From: Bacillus alkalisoli
GTDB lineage: Bacteria > Bacillota > Bacilli > Bacillales > Bacillaceae_I
Direction of reading: 5' to 3'
Assembly (NCBI RefSeq): GCF_002797415.1
Contig: NZ_KZ454944.1
Coordinates: 2,436,665-2,500,664, forward strand
DNA length: 64,000 nt
Made by a program: the position numbers and the translations under genes. The notes beneath the pieces were generated by a model. It was not told the origin of the DNA. It did not search any database and worked only from the letters and a program-made list of their open reading frames with translations. Below are positions 23,016 through 32,062 of the stretch, piece after piece. Numbering within the stretch: position 1 is the stretch's first letter; each line of letters opens with the position of its first letter.

Positions 23016-23831
23016 TTATTTCATTCCAATAAAACTTATCATTCTTCCTGATTTTCCTTTATCTCTCCTATGAGAAAAGAAAAGGTCACTATTTTCACTC
23101 GTACAAAAGTTAGATACTAAAATATTTTCTACTTTTACTCCAACTTTTAGAAGTAAAAGTTTGTTTAATAACTTTAGATCCAATGAATATTGCCCTTCAC
23201 TAATTTCTTTATAAACTAGATGTTTTTCTTCTTTATGTATTAATGGGGTAACTGCATTGATTACTTTATCATCAACAATATAGTGTTCAGAAGAAATAGA
23301 CGGACCTATAGCAACTTTCACTTCTTTAGGGTCTATTTCTTCCTCACGCACTAACTTATTAATCATTTCTGGACCAATTAGTTTCACAGTGCCTTGCCAT
23401 CCAGCGTGTGCTAATCCAACCATATTTTCTGTCCAGAAATAGAGTGGAACACAGTCAGCAAAACATAACGTTAATAAAATGTCTTTCTCTTTTGTATAGA
23501 TGCCATCCGTTTTTTGAATAGAAGTTTCTTCATCCATTACACCAGCACCTGCATGTTTCTTTTCTACCTTCATGATCTTATTGTCATGAACTTGATTACA
23601 TCCTACCCATTTGTTAGTAGATAAAGATAAAAGGTTTGCTAAGTACTTTTTATTTTGCTGTACACTCAGTTCATCATCGTTTACGTGTAAACCTAAATTC
23701 AAGGAAGAAAAATTGCCGTGACTAACCCCACCATTTTTAGTTGTAAACCCTACAGTTAAATTAGGCTGTTGGTTTTGCCATTCTGAGATTGTGAGAAAGC
23801 TCTCATTTATTAATTGAAATGGTTCAGTCAC
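23016..23831 (-). CDS. ylmD: YlmD/YfiH (PgeF) family protein
   Basis: A 271-residue protein of the multicopper-polyphenol-oxidase-like YfiH family. The copper/zinc-type ligands are in NQVHDNKI, FADCVPL and AHAGWQGT. Family members have been described as peptidoglycan-editing factors and as purine nucleoside-processing enzymes, so the precise reaction is left open. A GTG start at 23831 is preceded by AGGTG. The SFCTSEN...FFSHRRDKGKSGRM C-terminal motif is intact. Confidence 0.92.
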   Translation of the reverse strand: MTEPFQLINESFLTISEWQNQQPNLTVGFTTKNGGVSHGNFSSLNLGLHVNDDELSVQQNKKYLANLLSLSTNKWVGCNQVHDNKIMKVEKKHAGAGVMDEETSIQKTDGIYTKEKDILLTLCFADCVPLYFWTENMVGLAHAGWQGTVKLIGPEMINKLVREEEIDPKEVKVAIGPSISSEHYIVDDKVINAVTPLIHKEEKHLVYKEISEGQYSLDLKLLNKLLLLKVGVKVENILVSNFCTSENSDLFFSHRRDKGKSGRMISFIGMK

Positions 23832-23945
23832 TTTTACACCTACTTTTCATGCTTCATATTACTTCATATTGTACCATATTTTTTCTATTTATTAGAGTTT
23901 TAATGATAATTTCGACATCAAAATTCATGTTTTTATCTTCAATTA

Positions 23946-24209
23946 TTACATTTCTTCAAAATTTGTTTCTATTTTTGATTGATACCTTACTAGAATAACA
24001 TCGGACCCAATCTTTACAATATTTCTCCAAGGAATGACAACCTCTTCATCTTTACCGAAGAAGCCTAACATTTTTCCTCCACCTGTAATTATTATTGCTT
24101 CGATTTTTCCCGTTGCTAAATTTATATCTATATCCCCTATGTTACCTAATTTTCTTCCTTCCGAAACACTAACAACATCTTTTAATTGAAAGTCTGATAT
24201 TTTTACCAT
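23946..24209 (-). CDS. ylmC: PRC-barrel protein, YlmC/YmxH family
   Basis: An 87-residue PRC-barrel protein (MVKISDFQLKDVVSVSEGRKLGNIGDIDI; IPWRNIVKIGSDVILV). Members of this family are conserved in spore formers and often linked to sporulation genes. The function is unknown. It lies downstream of sigG, separated by a strong terminator, and has its own GGAGGTAAT ribosome site. Confidence 0.9.
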   Translation of the reverse strand: MVKISDFQLKDVVSVSEGRKLGNIGDIDINLATGKIEAIIITGGGKMLGFFGKDEEVVIPWRNIVKIGSDVILVRYQSKIETNFEEM

Positions 24210-24316
24210 AACGATTACCTCCTATTCTCACCCTAATAATTCATTATATGACGAGGATAGGAATGTTCATGAAAGAAAACATAGAATTATTTAAAACTAT
24301 GTATTTTTAAAACATG

Positions 24317-24355
24317 AAAAACACCTTTCGGACGCTTGTCCGAAAGGTGTTTTTA
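24317..24355 (-). terminator. Terminator between sigG and ylmC
   Basis: A near-perfect 16-bp stem (AACACCTTTCGGAC with its complement) around a four-base loop, with T runs on either side. On the minus strand it ends the sigG transcript after a 3' region that contains repeat D1. Confidence 0.9.
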
Positions 24356-24360
24356 TTTTT

Positions 24361-24512
24361 TAGTGCGGATTCAATTCCATAAACACGGTTCGTTTAATGA
24401 AAACGAACATTTTTGTTAACAATAATAATATGTTCTTTTTATTTTGTATTACAATTAGGAAATTTAATTTAATTATTCGTTTTCGTATTGTATTCTTACA
24501 ATTTGAAACTTA
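24361..24512 (-). repeat. Dispersed ~150-bp repeat, copy D1 (sigG 3' region)
   Basis: On the minus strand this stretch aligns with 63573-63730 (plus). Shared blocks appear in the same order and at similar spacing: ATACGAAAACGAAT (24472-24487 region), GAACATAT (24428-24435), and a longer CGTTTTCATTAAACGAACCG block (24387-24406). A GAATTGAATC block follows. It contains a GTTCGTTTT/AAACGAAC hairpin. No gene is visible in 24356-24520; the repeat fills most of it. Confidence 0.7.
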
Positions 24513-24520
24513 CTCAGCGA

Positions 24521-25300
24521 TTAACTTTGAATATTTTTGTTCATTTGCTTTATTGCTGCTTTTTCTAAACGCGACACTTGAGCTTGGGAGATTCCAATTT
24601 CTTCAGCAACTTCCATTTGTGTTTTTCCTTGGAAAAATCGTTTTCTCAATATAAGCTTCTCTCTGTCATTTAATCTTCTCATACCTTCTTTTAGTGCTAG
24701 TTCTTCTATCCATTGAATATCTTTGTTTTTCTCATCACTTAACTGGTCCATTACAAAAATAGGGTCTCCACCATCATTGTAAATTGGCTCAAATAAAGAT
24801 ACTGGATCTTGAATAGCATCTAATGCAAAAACAATTTCTTCATGTGGTACCTCTAGTACTTTTGCTATTTCCTCCGCTGTAGGCTCTTTCGATGTTTCGC
24901 TCATTAGTCGCTCTCTTACTTGCAAAGCTTTGTAAGCAATATCACGAAGAGACCTTGAAACCCGAATAGGATTATTATCTCTTAAATAGCGTCTAATCTC
25001 ACCAATAATCATAGGGACAGCATATGTTGAAAAACGCACATTTTGCCCTAAATCAAAGTTATCAATGGACTTCATTAAACCTATACAACCTACTTGGAAT
25101 AGATCATCTACAAACTCTCCGCGATTATTAAAACGTTGAATAACACTTAAAACAAGCCGTAAGTTTCCATTTACAAGCTTCTCTCTCGCTGATATTTCAC
25201 CGCCTTGCATTTCACGAAAAAGTTTTCGCATTTCTTCATTTTTTAACACAGGAAGTTTAGATGTGTCTACTCCGCAAATTTCAACTTTATTACGTGTCAT
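24521..25300 (-). CDS. sigG: Late forespore sigma factor G
   Basis: A 259-residue sigma-70 family factor that drives late forespore genes. Region 2 (NLRLVLSVIQRFNNRGEFVDDLFQVGCIGLMKSIDNFDL), region 3, and the region 4 helix-turn-helix (KTQMEVAEEIGISQAQVSRLEKAAIKQM) are complete. The N-terminal anti-sigma-interaction segment (NKVEICGVDTSKLPVL) is characteristic of sigma G. It follows sigE as in B. subtilis but has its own sigma F-type promoter, and a strong terminator follows the gene. Confidence 0.97.
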   Translation of the reverse strand: MTRNKVEICGVDTSKLPVLKNEEMRKLFREMQGGEISAREKLVNGNLRLVLSVIQRFNNRGEFVDDLFQVGCIGLMKSIDNFDLGQNVRFSTYAVPMIIGEIRRYLRDNNPIRVSRSLRDIAYKALQVRERLMSETSKEPTAEEIAKVLEVPHEEIVFALDAIQDPVSLFEPIYNDGGDPIFVMDQLSDEKNKDIQWIEELALKEGMRRLNDREKLILRKRFFQGKTQMEVAEEIGISQAQVSRLEKAAIKQMNKNIQS

Positions 25301-25337
25301 TCTTTCCCCTCCTAACAGGAGTTGCTGCTTCAGAGTT

Positions 25338-25366
25338 AAGTATCTCCTTCAGAGGGAAATTTATGC
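25338..25366 (-). promoter_or_regulatory. Sigma F-type promoter upstream of sigG
   Basis: On the minus strand GCATA (25362-25366) is followed after 14 bp by GGAGATACTT (25338-25347), which fits the sigma F -10 pattern GGnnAnAMT. In B. subtilis spoIIIG (sigG) is switched on by sigma F from this location, so the match is expected. Confidence 0.65.
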
Positions 25367-25444
25367 ACTTCGAAAATTCGGAACATTTTTACATATTTTG
25401 TAAACCTTTATATACTAACGTTTTTAGTTAAAAAAATATTTTTT

Positions 25445-26164
25445 CTATACCATTTTATTAAATTCTTTTCTAAGTCGTTTTATTATCCTTTTTTCTAAAC
25501 GTGAAATATATGATTGTGATATACCAAGCATATCCGCCACATCTTTTTGCGTTTTTTCTTCTCCTCCAATTAAGCCAAAACGTAATTCCATGATTTGTTT
25601 TTCACGGTCGTTTAATTGGTCTAGAGCTTTAAGTAATAGTTTACGATCAACGTTTGCTTCTAAATCTTTTGTAATTATATCTTCCTCTGTACCTAAAACA
25701 TCGGATAACAATAATTCATTTCCATCCCAATCGATATTAAGCGGTTCATCAAACGAAACTTCTGAACGGATTTTATTATTTCTTCTTAAATACATTAGAA
25801 TTTCATTTTCAATACATCTTGAGGCATATGTTGCTAGTTTAATTTTCTTTTCAGGGTTAAACGTATTTACTGCTTTAATAAGACCAATTGTTCCGATACT
25901 GATTAAATCTTCTATATTAATTCCTGTATTTTCAAATTTTCTTGCGATATATACTACAAGACGTAAGTTGCGTTCTATTAAGATAGATCTCGCAGCTTGA
26001 TCACCATTTGGAAGTTTTACAAGTAAGTGCGCTTCTTCTTCTTTTGATAATGGTGGAGGTAAAGCTTCACTACCTCCTATATAAAAAACTTCGTCTGTTT
26101 TTAGCTTTAGTTTTATTAATAATTTGTACCACAAATATGTAAATTTAATTTTAAGATTTTTCAA
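25445..26164 (-). CDS. sigE: Pro-sigma E, early mother-cell sigma factor
   Basis: A 239-residue precursor of sigma E. The first ~27 residues form the amphipathic pro-sequence that holds it at the membrane ([20 protein letters not shown]), followed by the invariant [13 protein letters not shown]. Sigma-70 regions 2 and 4 are intact ([37 protein letters not shown]). The TTG at 26164, nine bases after AGGAGG, gives the same length as the B. subtilis protein; a longer in-frame reading is not supported. It is activated by SpoIIGA, encoded immediately upstream. Confidence 0.97.
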   Translation of the reverse strand: MKNLKIKFTYLWYKLLIKLKLKTDEVFYIGGSEALPPPLSKEEEAHLLVKLPNGDQAARSILIERNLRLVVYIARKFENTGINIEDLISIGTIGLIKAVNTFNPEKKIKLATYASRCIENEILMYLRRNNKIRSEVSFDEPLNIDWDGNELLLSDVLGTEEDIITKDLEANVDRKLLLKALDQLNDREKQIMELRFGLIGGEEKTQKDVADMLGISQSYISRLEKRIIKRLRKEFNKMV

Positions 26165-26228
26165 GTCACTTTTCCTCCTTTTTATTCTGTAATAAATCAT
26201 AATAGAATATATATAAATTGTAGTTACT

Positions 26229-27158
26229 TCAAGAAGCCGACTTCACTTGGCCATCAGTAATCATTTTCGGATGGATAATACTGTAGTACTCTCCTTCCGA
26301 TGATAACTCCGTATCAGTTAAACCAATCAAAAACTTGTTACACTCAAAATGGTCATTACCATGAACAATAATTGCTTTATCTGCTTTTATCGCTAGCATT
26401 AATGTAGTTTCTTTACCTACTGCTCGATAAGGTACTATTCTTATCCTTTGAGCCCAAGTATTTTCATCTGAAAAAGTTGGCCATCCTTGTGTACTCTGTA
26501 TTTGTTTTTGTGCAAGTAAAACTTCCTCAGGTATTTTTTGGACAAAAGCACTAGTTTGCAAAATCATAACTGGTGTTTTCGTAATAGGGTCTTGCAATTG
26601 ATTTCCACTATCTATTAACCCTCTCGTTGTAATTTCAACATCACCTATATGAATTGTAATGTCTGCTAATTGTTCATATTTAAATTTTCTATCTTGCAGA
26701 CTAGCAAACTGCTTTTTAGATAAATAAAGAATACATGGAAAGCCAATGATAACAAAAATCCATGATATCGGGTCACCAAATCCTGAAGTTGCTTGAAATA
26801 ATGATTCTCTGATGAAGGAATTATCTACTTGCAAGAAAAAATGCATTGCAATTATTCCGCCACCTACTCCGAAAGTAATCATATAAAAAACGAGAATGTT
26901 TTCTATGAAAGTACGAAGACGGAAAAATCCGAAACTAACATAAACCATCGCAACAGAAAATAATAATTTTACTATCGTATGAGTTACAAACTTTTCTAAC
27001 GGAGTAAACATTAAAACGACAATTAATGATCCGATGAATGCACCCGTCCACCTTCTCCAAGTCGCACTTTTTCTTTTTAATACAAGTCCAGTAATCGTTA
27101 ATAGTAAAAAATCAAATACTAAGTTCAGTATCCAAATAACATCTAAGTATAATGTCAA
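26229..27158 (-). CDS. spoIIGA: Sporulation aspartic protease SpoIIGA (pro-sigma E processing)
   Basis: A 309-residue protein with five transmembrane helices in the N-terminal half (about residues 1-155) and a C-terminal retroviral-like aspartic protease domain. The catalytic Asp is in [10 protein letters not shown] (about residue 184). After engagement by SpoIIR it cleaves pro-sigma E. Two successive TTG codons can start the gene; the second (27158) has the better spacing from GAGGG. It forms the spoIIG operon with sigE. Confidence 0.95.
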   Translation of the reverse strand: MTLYLDVIWILNLVFDFLLLTITGLVLKRKSATWRRWTGAFIGSLIVVLMFTPLEKFVTHTIVKLLFSVAMVYVSFGFFRLRTFIENILVFYMITFGVGGGIIAMHFFLQVDNSFIRESLFQATSGFGDPISWIFVIIGFPCILYLSKKQFASLQDRKFKYEQLADITIHIGDVEITTRGLIDSGNQLQDPITKTPVMILQTSAFVQKIPEEVLLAQKQIQSTQGWPTFSDENTWAQRIRIVPYRAVGKETTLMLAIKADKAIIVHGNDHFECNKFLIGLTDTELSSEGEYYSIIHPKMITDGQVKSAS

Positions 27159-27221
27159 CAAATTCCCTCATTTACATAGTATAGTTAATTTTGAATAGTC
27201 TTATTTTTTCTATTTGAAACT

Positions 27222-27255
27222 AGTATATAGTACATCTTATTAGGAAGTCTGTCAG
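27222..27255 (-). promoter_or_regulatory. spoIIG-type promoter (22-bp spacer) with Spo0A-box-like sequences
   Basis: On the minus strand CTGACA (27250-27255) and TATACT (27222-27227) are separated by exactly 22 bp. The unusual long spacer is a known feature of the Spo0A-activated spoIIG promoter. GTTGACAAAATC near 27294-27308 and CGTCAGAAACTGACAG around the -35 resemble Spo0A boxes (TGTCGAA or its complement) imperfectly. Confidence 0.7.
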
Positions 27256-27346
27256 TTTCTGACGTTAGTAGAAAACATTTTTTGGAGATTTTATACGGAT
27301 TTTGTCAACCTTAGGCAAAATACTAATTCTATTCTTTTTTATACAT

Positions 27347-27389
27347 AAAAAAAGGATGATTCAACTAAGTAGTTGAATCATCCTTTTTG
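27347..27389 (-). terminator. Terminator for ftsZ
   Basis: AAAGGATGATTCAACT pairs perfectly with AGTTGAATCATCCTTT around a short loop, with T runs following on the minus strand. Repeat R3 lies between the ftsZ stop and this terminator. Confidence 0.9.
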
Positions 27390-27404
27390 GCTTTTAATAA
27401 TTTT

Positions 27405-27679
27405 GGCTGTGTTAAAGTTCGCTGTTGATTTCCGTGCAAGGCTTCGCTTTCAGCGGGCGGTAAAAAGGAAGGTTATTTTCACTGTCGTGAAAAAACCTAC
27501 TCCTCAGCGCAAGCGCCTGTGGAGTCTCCCGCTCCCCGCTTTTCCCGCAGGACAAGGAAGGCTCCGGAGCGGTACATCCTTCGTAAGAAAATGCGGATGC
27601 ATTTTCGAAGAGTCTCAGCCTTGCACAAAAATCAACAGGTATTAGTATTTAATTATCAACACTAAGCTTTAACATATCT
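27405..27679. repeat. Palindromic intergenic repeat, copy R3 (ftsZ 3' region), long form
   Basis: The longest copy, with two nested pairs of inverted ends. The outer pair is GGCTGTGTTAAAG (27405-27417) and GCTTTAACATA (27666-27676). The inner arms are CTGTTGATTTCCGTGCAAGG (from 27422) and their near-complement (27617-27638). It holds both optional inserts, GGTAAAAAGGAAGGTTATTT and GGACAAGGAAGGCTCCGGAG...GCATTTTCGAAGAGTC. Confidence 0.9.
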
Positions 27680-27687
27680 ATATTTTA

Positions 27688-28833
27688 TTACCTTCTGCGG
27701 TTTCTATTACGTAAGAATGCAGGGATATCAAGTGTATCTTCTGTTTGGTATTGAGTTTGACTTTGTTGAGGAGGACGTGTTTCTTGAACAGGCTCTTCTC
27801 TTGGAACTTCACGTTTTTGAACAGGTTGCTTCTGGGCCCCAAATACTGGTCGAGCAACATGCTTTGCATTATTTAATTCTTTTTCACTAAATCCAGTTGC
27901 AATAACTGTTACAACGATTTCTTCTTTTAAGTTATCATTAATAACAGAACCAAAAATCATATTTACTTCTTGGTCGGATGCTGACGCAACGATATCTGCA
28001 GCTTCTTGAACTTCGTAAAGACTTAAGTTTGTTCCCCCTGTAATGTTCATAAGAACACCTTGAGCTCCATCAATAGAGGTTTCAAGTAGTGGGGATGAAA
28101 CTGCCTTCTTAGCTGCTTCAGCTGCTCTATTTTCACCAGTAGCAACACCGATTCCCATTAATGCAGAACCTTTATTCGACATAATTGTTTTAACATCTGC
28201 AAAATCTAGGTTGATTAATCCAGGTGTTGCAATTAAGTCAGATATACCTTGTACACCTTGTCTTAAAACGTTATCCGCTTCACGGAATGCTTCTAGCATT
28301 GGTGTGTTTTTATCTACGATTTCTAGAAGTCTGTCATTAGGAATAACAATTAGCGTATCCACGCCTTCTTTCATCGCTTGAATTCCACCAGCTGCTTGTC
28401 CAGAACGCTTTTTTCCTTCAAATGAAAATGGTCGCGTAACAACACCAACTGTTAAAGCACCTAAGTCACGAGCAATTTGTGCAATAACCGGAGCGGCACC
28501 AGTACCAGTACCTCCACCCATTCCAGCAGTGACGAAAACCATATCTGCCCCTTTTAACACTTCTTCTAATTGCTCTTTACTTTCTTCTGCTGCTTTTTTA
28601 CCTACTTCAGGGTTAGCACCTGCACCTAATCCTCTTGTCAATTTTCCACCGATTTGCATTTTCACTTCTGCTTTTGATAAGTTAAGCGCTTGTGCGTCCG
28701 TATTAACAGCAATAAATTCTACACCTTGTACACCATGCTCTATCATTCGGTTTACAGCGTTATTTCCGCCTCCACCTACACCGATTACTTTTATGGTAGC
28801 TAATTGATCGATACTTGTATCAAACTCCAACAT
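27688..28833 (-). CDS. ftsZ: Cell-division GTPase FtsZ
   Basis: A 381-residue tubulin homologue that forms the Z-ring. The GTP-binding signature [13 protein letters not shown] (about residues 104-116), the T7 catalytic loop with [11 protein letters not shown], and the C-terminal conserved peptide ([15 protein letters not shown]) that binds FtsA, SepF and EzrA are all present. The ATG has AGGAGG upstream. It is co-oriented with ftsA 44 bp away. No bpr-like gene follows it; R3 and a terminator do. Confidence 0.98.
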   Translation of the reverse strand: MLEFDTSIDQLATIKVIGVGGGGNNAVNRMIEHGVQGVEFIAVNTDAQALNLSKAEVKMQIGGKLTRGLGAGANPEVGKKAAEESKEQLEEVLKGADMVFVTAGMGGGTGTGAAPVIAQIARDLGALTVGVVTRPFSFEGKKRSGQAAGGIQAMKEGVDTLIVIPNDRLLEIVDKNTPMLEAFREADNVLRQGVQGISDLIATPGLINLDFADVKTIMSNKGSALMGIGVATGENRAAEAAKKAVSSPLLETSIDGAQGVLMNITGGTNLSLYEVQEAADIVASASDQEVNMIFGSVINDNLKEEIVVTVIATGFSEKELNNAKHVARPVFGAQKQPVQKREVPREEPVQETRPPQQSQTQYQTEDTLDIPAFLRNRNRRR

Positions 28834-28877
28834 GATTGATCCTCCTAATTTTCCAAAAGTTGTGGCAAGTTTTTTGT

Positions 28878-30164
28878 TTATTCAAAGAAGAGGCCAAAGA
28901 ATTTCTTTACTTTTGAACCTGCTTTTTGTTGTTCACCTTTTGTTTGTTGTTGCATTTGGCTTTGTTTCTTTTTTTGAGGTGCTCTCGCTTCCACTTGTTC
29001 AGTAGGAGGGATTGCTTCAATTTTTCTGCCCTGCAATTTTGCATTTTTATATGCAAACTGAATTAAGCCAACAGCCGTTGTATATTGTGGTTCACGGACC
29101 CCAATATAATCAGGGACAGCTTTTCTCACATTGTTCTTCAAGATAACTTGAGCTAGTTCTAAAACTCCTGGCATTGTAGCAACACCACCAGTTAGAACGA
29201 ATCCACCTGGCAACTCTCTAACTCCTAATCTTCTCAACTCTTCTTGTACAATATCAAAAATCTCTTCCATTCTAGCTTCTATAATATCAGAGATTTCTAG
29301 TTGGTTAAACTGTTGATGTTGATCGCTTCCGATAATAGGGACGCTAAAAACTTCTTCTTCAGATGCAAGGTCATAATAGGCATGCCCATGTTTTAACTTT
29401 ATCTTTTCAGCATCTTCCGTAGAAGTGCGGAGGCCAATAGATAAGTCTTTAGTGATGTGATCTCCACCAATTGGAATAACTGTTGTAGAAGTCAGGTTTC
29501 CATTTTCAAACACAGCTAAAGTAGTCGAGCCTCCACCTATATCGATTATCGAAACACCTAAGTTTTTTTCATCCTTCGATAAAGCAATGGTACCAAGGGC
29601 TAAAGGTTGTAAACATATGTCCGTTATTTCAAGCCCGGCTCTCTCCACACATCTTAATAAATTATGTAACACTGTTTTGGAGCCTGTGATAAGTGTTCCT
29701 TCCATTTCAAGTCGAACACCAATCATTCCTCTTGGGTCATTAATTTCATCTAAATCATCCACTATAAATTGTTTTGGTATACAATCAATAATTTCTCTTT
29801 CAGGTGGTACAGAAAAAACTTGTGCGGCTTCAATAACTCGTGAAACATCTTCATTACTAATTTCTCGATTTTCACTTGATACTGCTACAACACCGTGACA
29901 ACGTTGTAGCTGAACATGATTACCAGTTACTCCGACAACCACTCTTTTTACAGGCATACCTATCATTCTTTCTGCCTGTTCTACAGCTTTTTTAATGGAA
30001 TGAACTGTCTCATCTATATCTACTATAGAACCTTTTCTAATACCAGTTGATTTAACATTACCGACTCCAATTATGTTTAGTGAGTCATTTAACATTTCTG
30101 AAATGATCACTTTCACACTAGATGTACCGATGTCCAAACTTACGTAAATAGCATTGCTGTTCAT
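28878..30164 (-). CDS. ftsA: Cell-division protein FtsA
   Basis: A 428-residue actin-family ATPase that anchors FtsZ filaments to the membrane. The actin-fold phosphate loops are visible ([17 protein letters not shown] near the start; [16 protein letters not shown] near residue 205; [14 protein letters not shown] near 318). A C-terminal amphipathic helix ([11 protein letters not shown]) serves as the membrane anchor. A Gln/Lys-rich linker precedes it. The AAGGAGGTG ribosome site is strong. Confidence 0.97.
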   Translation of the reverse strand: MNSNAIYVSLDIGTSSVKVIISEMLNDSLNIIGVGNVKSTGIRKGSIVDIDETVHSIKKAVEQAERMIGMPVKRVVVGVTGNHVQLQRCHGVVAVSSENREISNEDVSRVIEAAQVFSVPPEREIIDCIPKQFIVDDLDEINDPRGMIGVRLEMEGTLITGSKTVLHNLLRCVERAGLEITDICLQPLALGTIALSKDEKNLGVSIIDIGGGSTTLAVFENGNLTSTTVIPIGGDHITKDLSIGLRTSTEDAEKIKLKHGHAYYDLASEEEVFSVPIIGSDQHQQFNQLEISDIIEARMEEIFDIVQEELRRLGVRELPGGFVLTGGVATMPGVLELAQVILKNNVRKAVPDYIGVREPQYTTAVGLIQFAYKNAKLQGRKIEAIPPTEQVEARAPQKKKQSQMQQQTKGEQQKAGSKVKKFFGLFFE

Positions 30165-30289
30165 TCTGTGGCACCTCCTTCAAACGACTAAAAAAAATTC
30201 TATGGAACAACAACTCAAACTAAAAAAATATTATACTAGAATGTATTCAACACCTATTAATAATTCCCTTTATAAATTTTACTTAATTC

Positions 30290-30640
30290 TCAATTTTCTT
30301 TTGATAAATTCCATTTAGATATAATTATACGCCTAATAACAGCGATATTTTGGAACAACCTTACTCCAAATGCAAAAACTGCTGCTAAATATAAGTCTAC
30401 ACCAAGATGTACACCAAGAAAAGCTAAACTTGCTGCTAAAATAATATTAAAGAAAAAACCTGATACAAATACTTTTTCATCATAGTTATTTTGCAGATGA
30501 GCTCTAATACCACCAAACAAAGTGTCCAGAGCAGCAAGCACTGCAATAGATAAATAATTAGAATATTCATCTGGTATTTTTATCTCAGAGGAAAGTCCTA
30601 AAACAACACCAACAACTAACGCTAGGAGTGGGAGCCACAT
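30290..30640 (-). CDS. sbp: Small basic protein, DUF1290 family
   Basis: A 116-residue membrane protein with four hydrophobic helices and the family signature YLSIAVLAALDTLFGGIRA (about residues 29-47). It corresponds to B. subtilis Sbp, found between ylxX and ftsA. Function is unknown; the neighbourhood suggests a role linked to division or sporulation. Its start is two bases after the ylxX stop. Confidence 0.92.
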   Translation of the reverse strand: MWLPLLALVVGVVLGLSSEIKIPDEYSNYLSIAVLAALDTLFGGIRAHLQNNYDEKVFVSGFFFNIILAASLAFLGVHLGVDLYLAAVFAFGVRLFQNIAVIRRIIISKWNLSKEN

Positions 30641-30641
30641 A

Positions 30642-31358
30642 CTAATTCCCCTCCGTTTCTAATTTTACTGTTTCTAAGTTTTTCAATCTTATTTGCTCTT
30701 CATAAGCCGGAACTGAAACGTAATTAATTGGGGTGGATATTTCTAAGAGAAAATTCTCGATAGCAAATTCGTCCATTGCTCTTGAAACTTGTAACCTATT
30801 GTATAACCTTGACGGGTCTTCCGTTACAACTACAATATCGAATGGAGGACTTGGTAACCATGTATTATTAATTTTAGTCCGACCATTCACTTCTCTAAGT
30901 ACAGTCGAATTAACAATTCTTTGGCCAGCAATCGAAATTTCTTCCACATCGTATGAGTTTAATTCGTTAATAAACCTTCTTAAAAGCTCAGCAGAAACAT
31001 TATCATCAATAAACCCATATGTTTCATCATCAAAAAGTAGATTTATCGTCATTTTAATTCCTGGACCCCCTAGAATGGTTAATCCAGCTTCTTTTTTTAA
31101 CTCTTCTAGCGTTTTTCGTAAGATTGTCTCTTTACTCTGACTTTTCTCTTCTTCATATAAACGAATTTGTTCTTCATATTTTCTAATCTCTGTAATAATT
31201 TGCGATTGAATTTCTTGTTCCTTTTTCAAGTCACTCCGTAATTGCCAAGTATCACGAGTATCTCTTACGACTGGCTCTTTTACAGATTGAAATTGTACAG
31301 CTATCATAAAACCAATAATAATCGTTATAATGGAAAAGCTAAATTTTTGACTTGCCAA
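30642..31358 (-). CDS. ylxX: DUF881 membrane-anchored protein YlxX
   Basis: A 238-residue protein with an N-terminal signal-anchor (FSIITIIIGFMIAVQF), a coiled coil (about residues 40-80) and a DUF881 domain (ITILGGPGIKMTI...SIAGQRIVNST). It is a paralogue of the adjacent ylxW product. The start is a TTG after AAGGTG. DUF881 proteins cluster with division genes in Gram-positive bacteria; no biochemical role is established. Confidence 0.9.
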   Translation of the reverse strand: MASQKFSFSIITIIIGFMIAVQFQSVKEPVVRDTRDTWQLRSDLKKEQEIQSQIITEIRKYEEQIRLYEEEKSQSKETILRKTLEELKKEAGLTILGGPGIKMTINLLFDDETYGFIDDNVSAELLRRFINELNSYDVEEISIAGQRIVNSTVLREVNGRTKINNTWLPSPPFDIVVVTEDPSRLYNRLQVSRAMDEFAIENFLLEISTPINYVSVPAYEEQIRLKNLETVKLETEGN

Positions 31359-31369
31359 TAAAATACACC

Positions 31370-32062
31370 TTACCCTTTTCGCATAACTGGATCTAAAACA
31401 ATTTCATCTTTTTTCGAGATTTTGACGTTAATATTATCATATAAAAGTTGGTCTTTTACTCCTCCAACTATATTTAAAGCTGGTATAAGAACATCTGGGT
31501 CTCCAATTGCACTAATAACAAAAGGAGCAGGATATTGATTTCCATCAATCGTTATCACCGGACCGTTACATACAATATACGAGTTTTTCGTTACTCTTTG
31601 TCCATTTATACTTACTGCATCCGCTCCAGAAATTAGCAGTTCGTTTAACACTCTAAAAACATGACTTTCATGAACAATATAATTATTAATATTTTCTTCA
31701 GACGGAACATAGGACGCATCAGCAAGAGCAACTTCTACTCCTGGCCCTTTTACTTTCACTTTGCCTGTAAACATCCTTAATTTTTCAACATCCTCAACTA
31801 AGTTGAATAGCACTTGTTCCCCTGTGGCAATTTCTTCTTCAAAACGTCTAAGCTTGTCTTGTTTTTCAAACAGTTCTTGCTGAAGTTGCCTATTTCTTTC
31901 CTCTGTTTGTAATAATGTATTTCTAATATTATTATCTCTTTGCCATTGTCTATCGGATATGTTTTTTTCTTCAGCTTTTGTTAGCTGGTAAGAAAATGAG
32001 ACCATAAAACCGAGCACTAAACAGACAAAAGATAGTACAACATGTTTACCCTTCACTTTCAT
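31370..32062 (-). CDS. ylxW: DUF881 membrane-anchored protein YlxW
   Basis: A 230-residue DUF881 protein with an N-terminal transmembrane segment (VVLSFVCLVLGFMVSFSY), a coiled coil (about residues 40-85) and a globular C-terminal domain (VKGPGVEVALADASY; ISGADAVSINGQRVT). It shares fold and organisation with YlxX, indicating tandem duplication. Its start overlaps the divIB end by 17 bases. Confidence 0.9.
   Translation of the reverse strand: MKVKGKHVVLSFVCLVLGFMVSFSYQLTKAEEKNISDRQWQRDNNIRNTLLQTEERNRQLQQELFEKQDKLRRFEEEIATGEQVLFNLVEDVEKLRMFTGKVKVKGPGVEVALADASYVPSEENINNYIVHESHVFRVLNELLISGADAVSINGQRVTKNSYIVCNGPVITIDGNQYPAPFVISAIGDPDVLIPALNIVGGVKDQLLYDNINVKISKKDEIVLDPVMRKG

Noticed and set aside
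24387-24413. PurR box (GTTCG/CGAAC pair) at 24387-24413
   Set aside because: The CGAAC motifs resemble PurR boxes, but the site lies after sigG with no purine gene downstream, and the same sequence recurs as part of repeat D2.
27373-27645. Plus-strand 90-codon frame across R3
   Set aside because: Its peptide is just the repeat core (same FTVVKKPTPQRK-like translation as in other copies) and runs through the ftsZ terminator.
30200-30270. Sigma H-type promoter upstream of ftsA
   Set aside because: AAGGGAATT and GTTGAATAC resemble sigma H boxes on the minus strand, but the spacer is 10 bp rather than 11-12 and each box has a mismatch, so it was not called.
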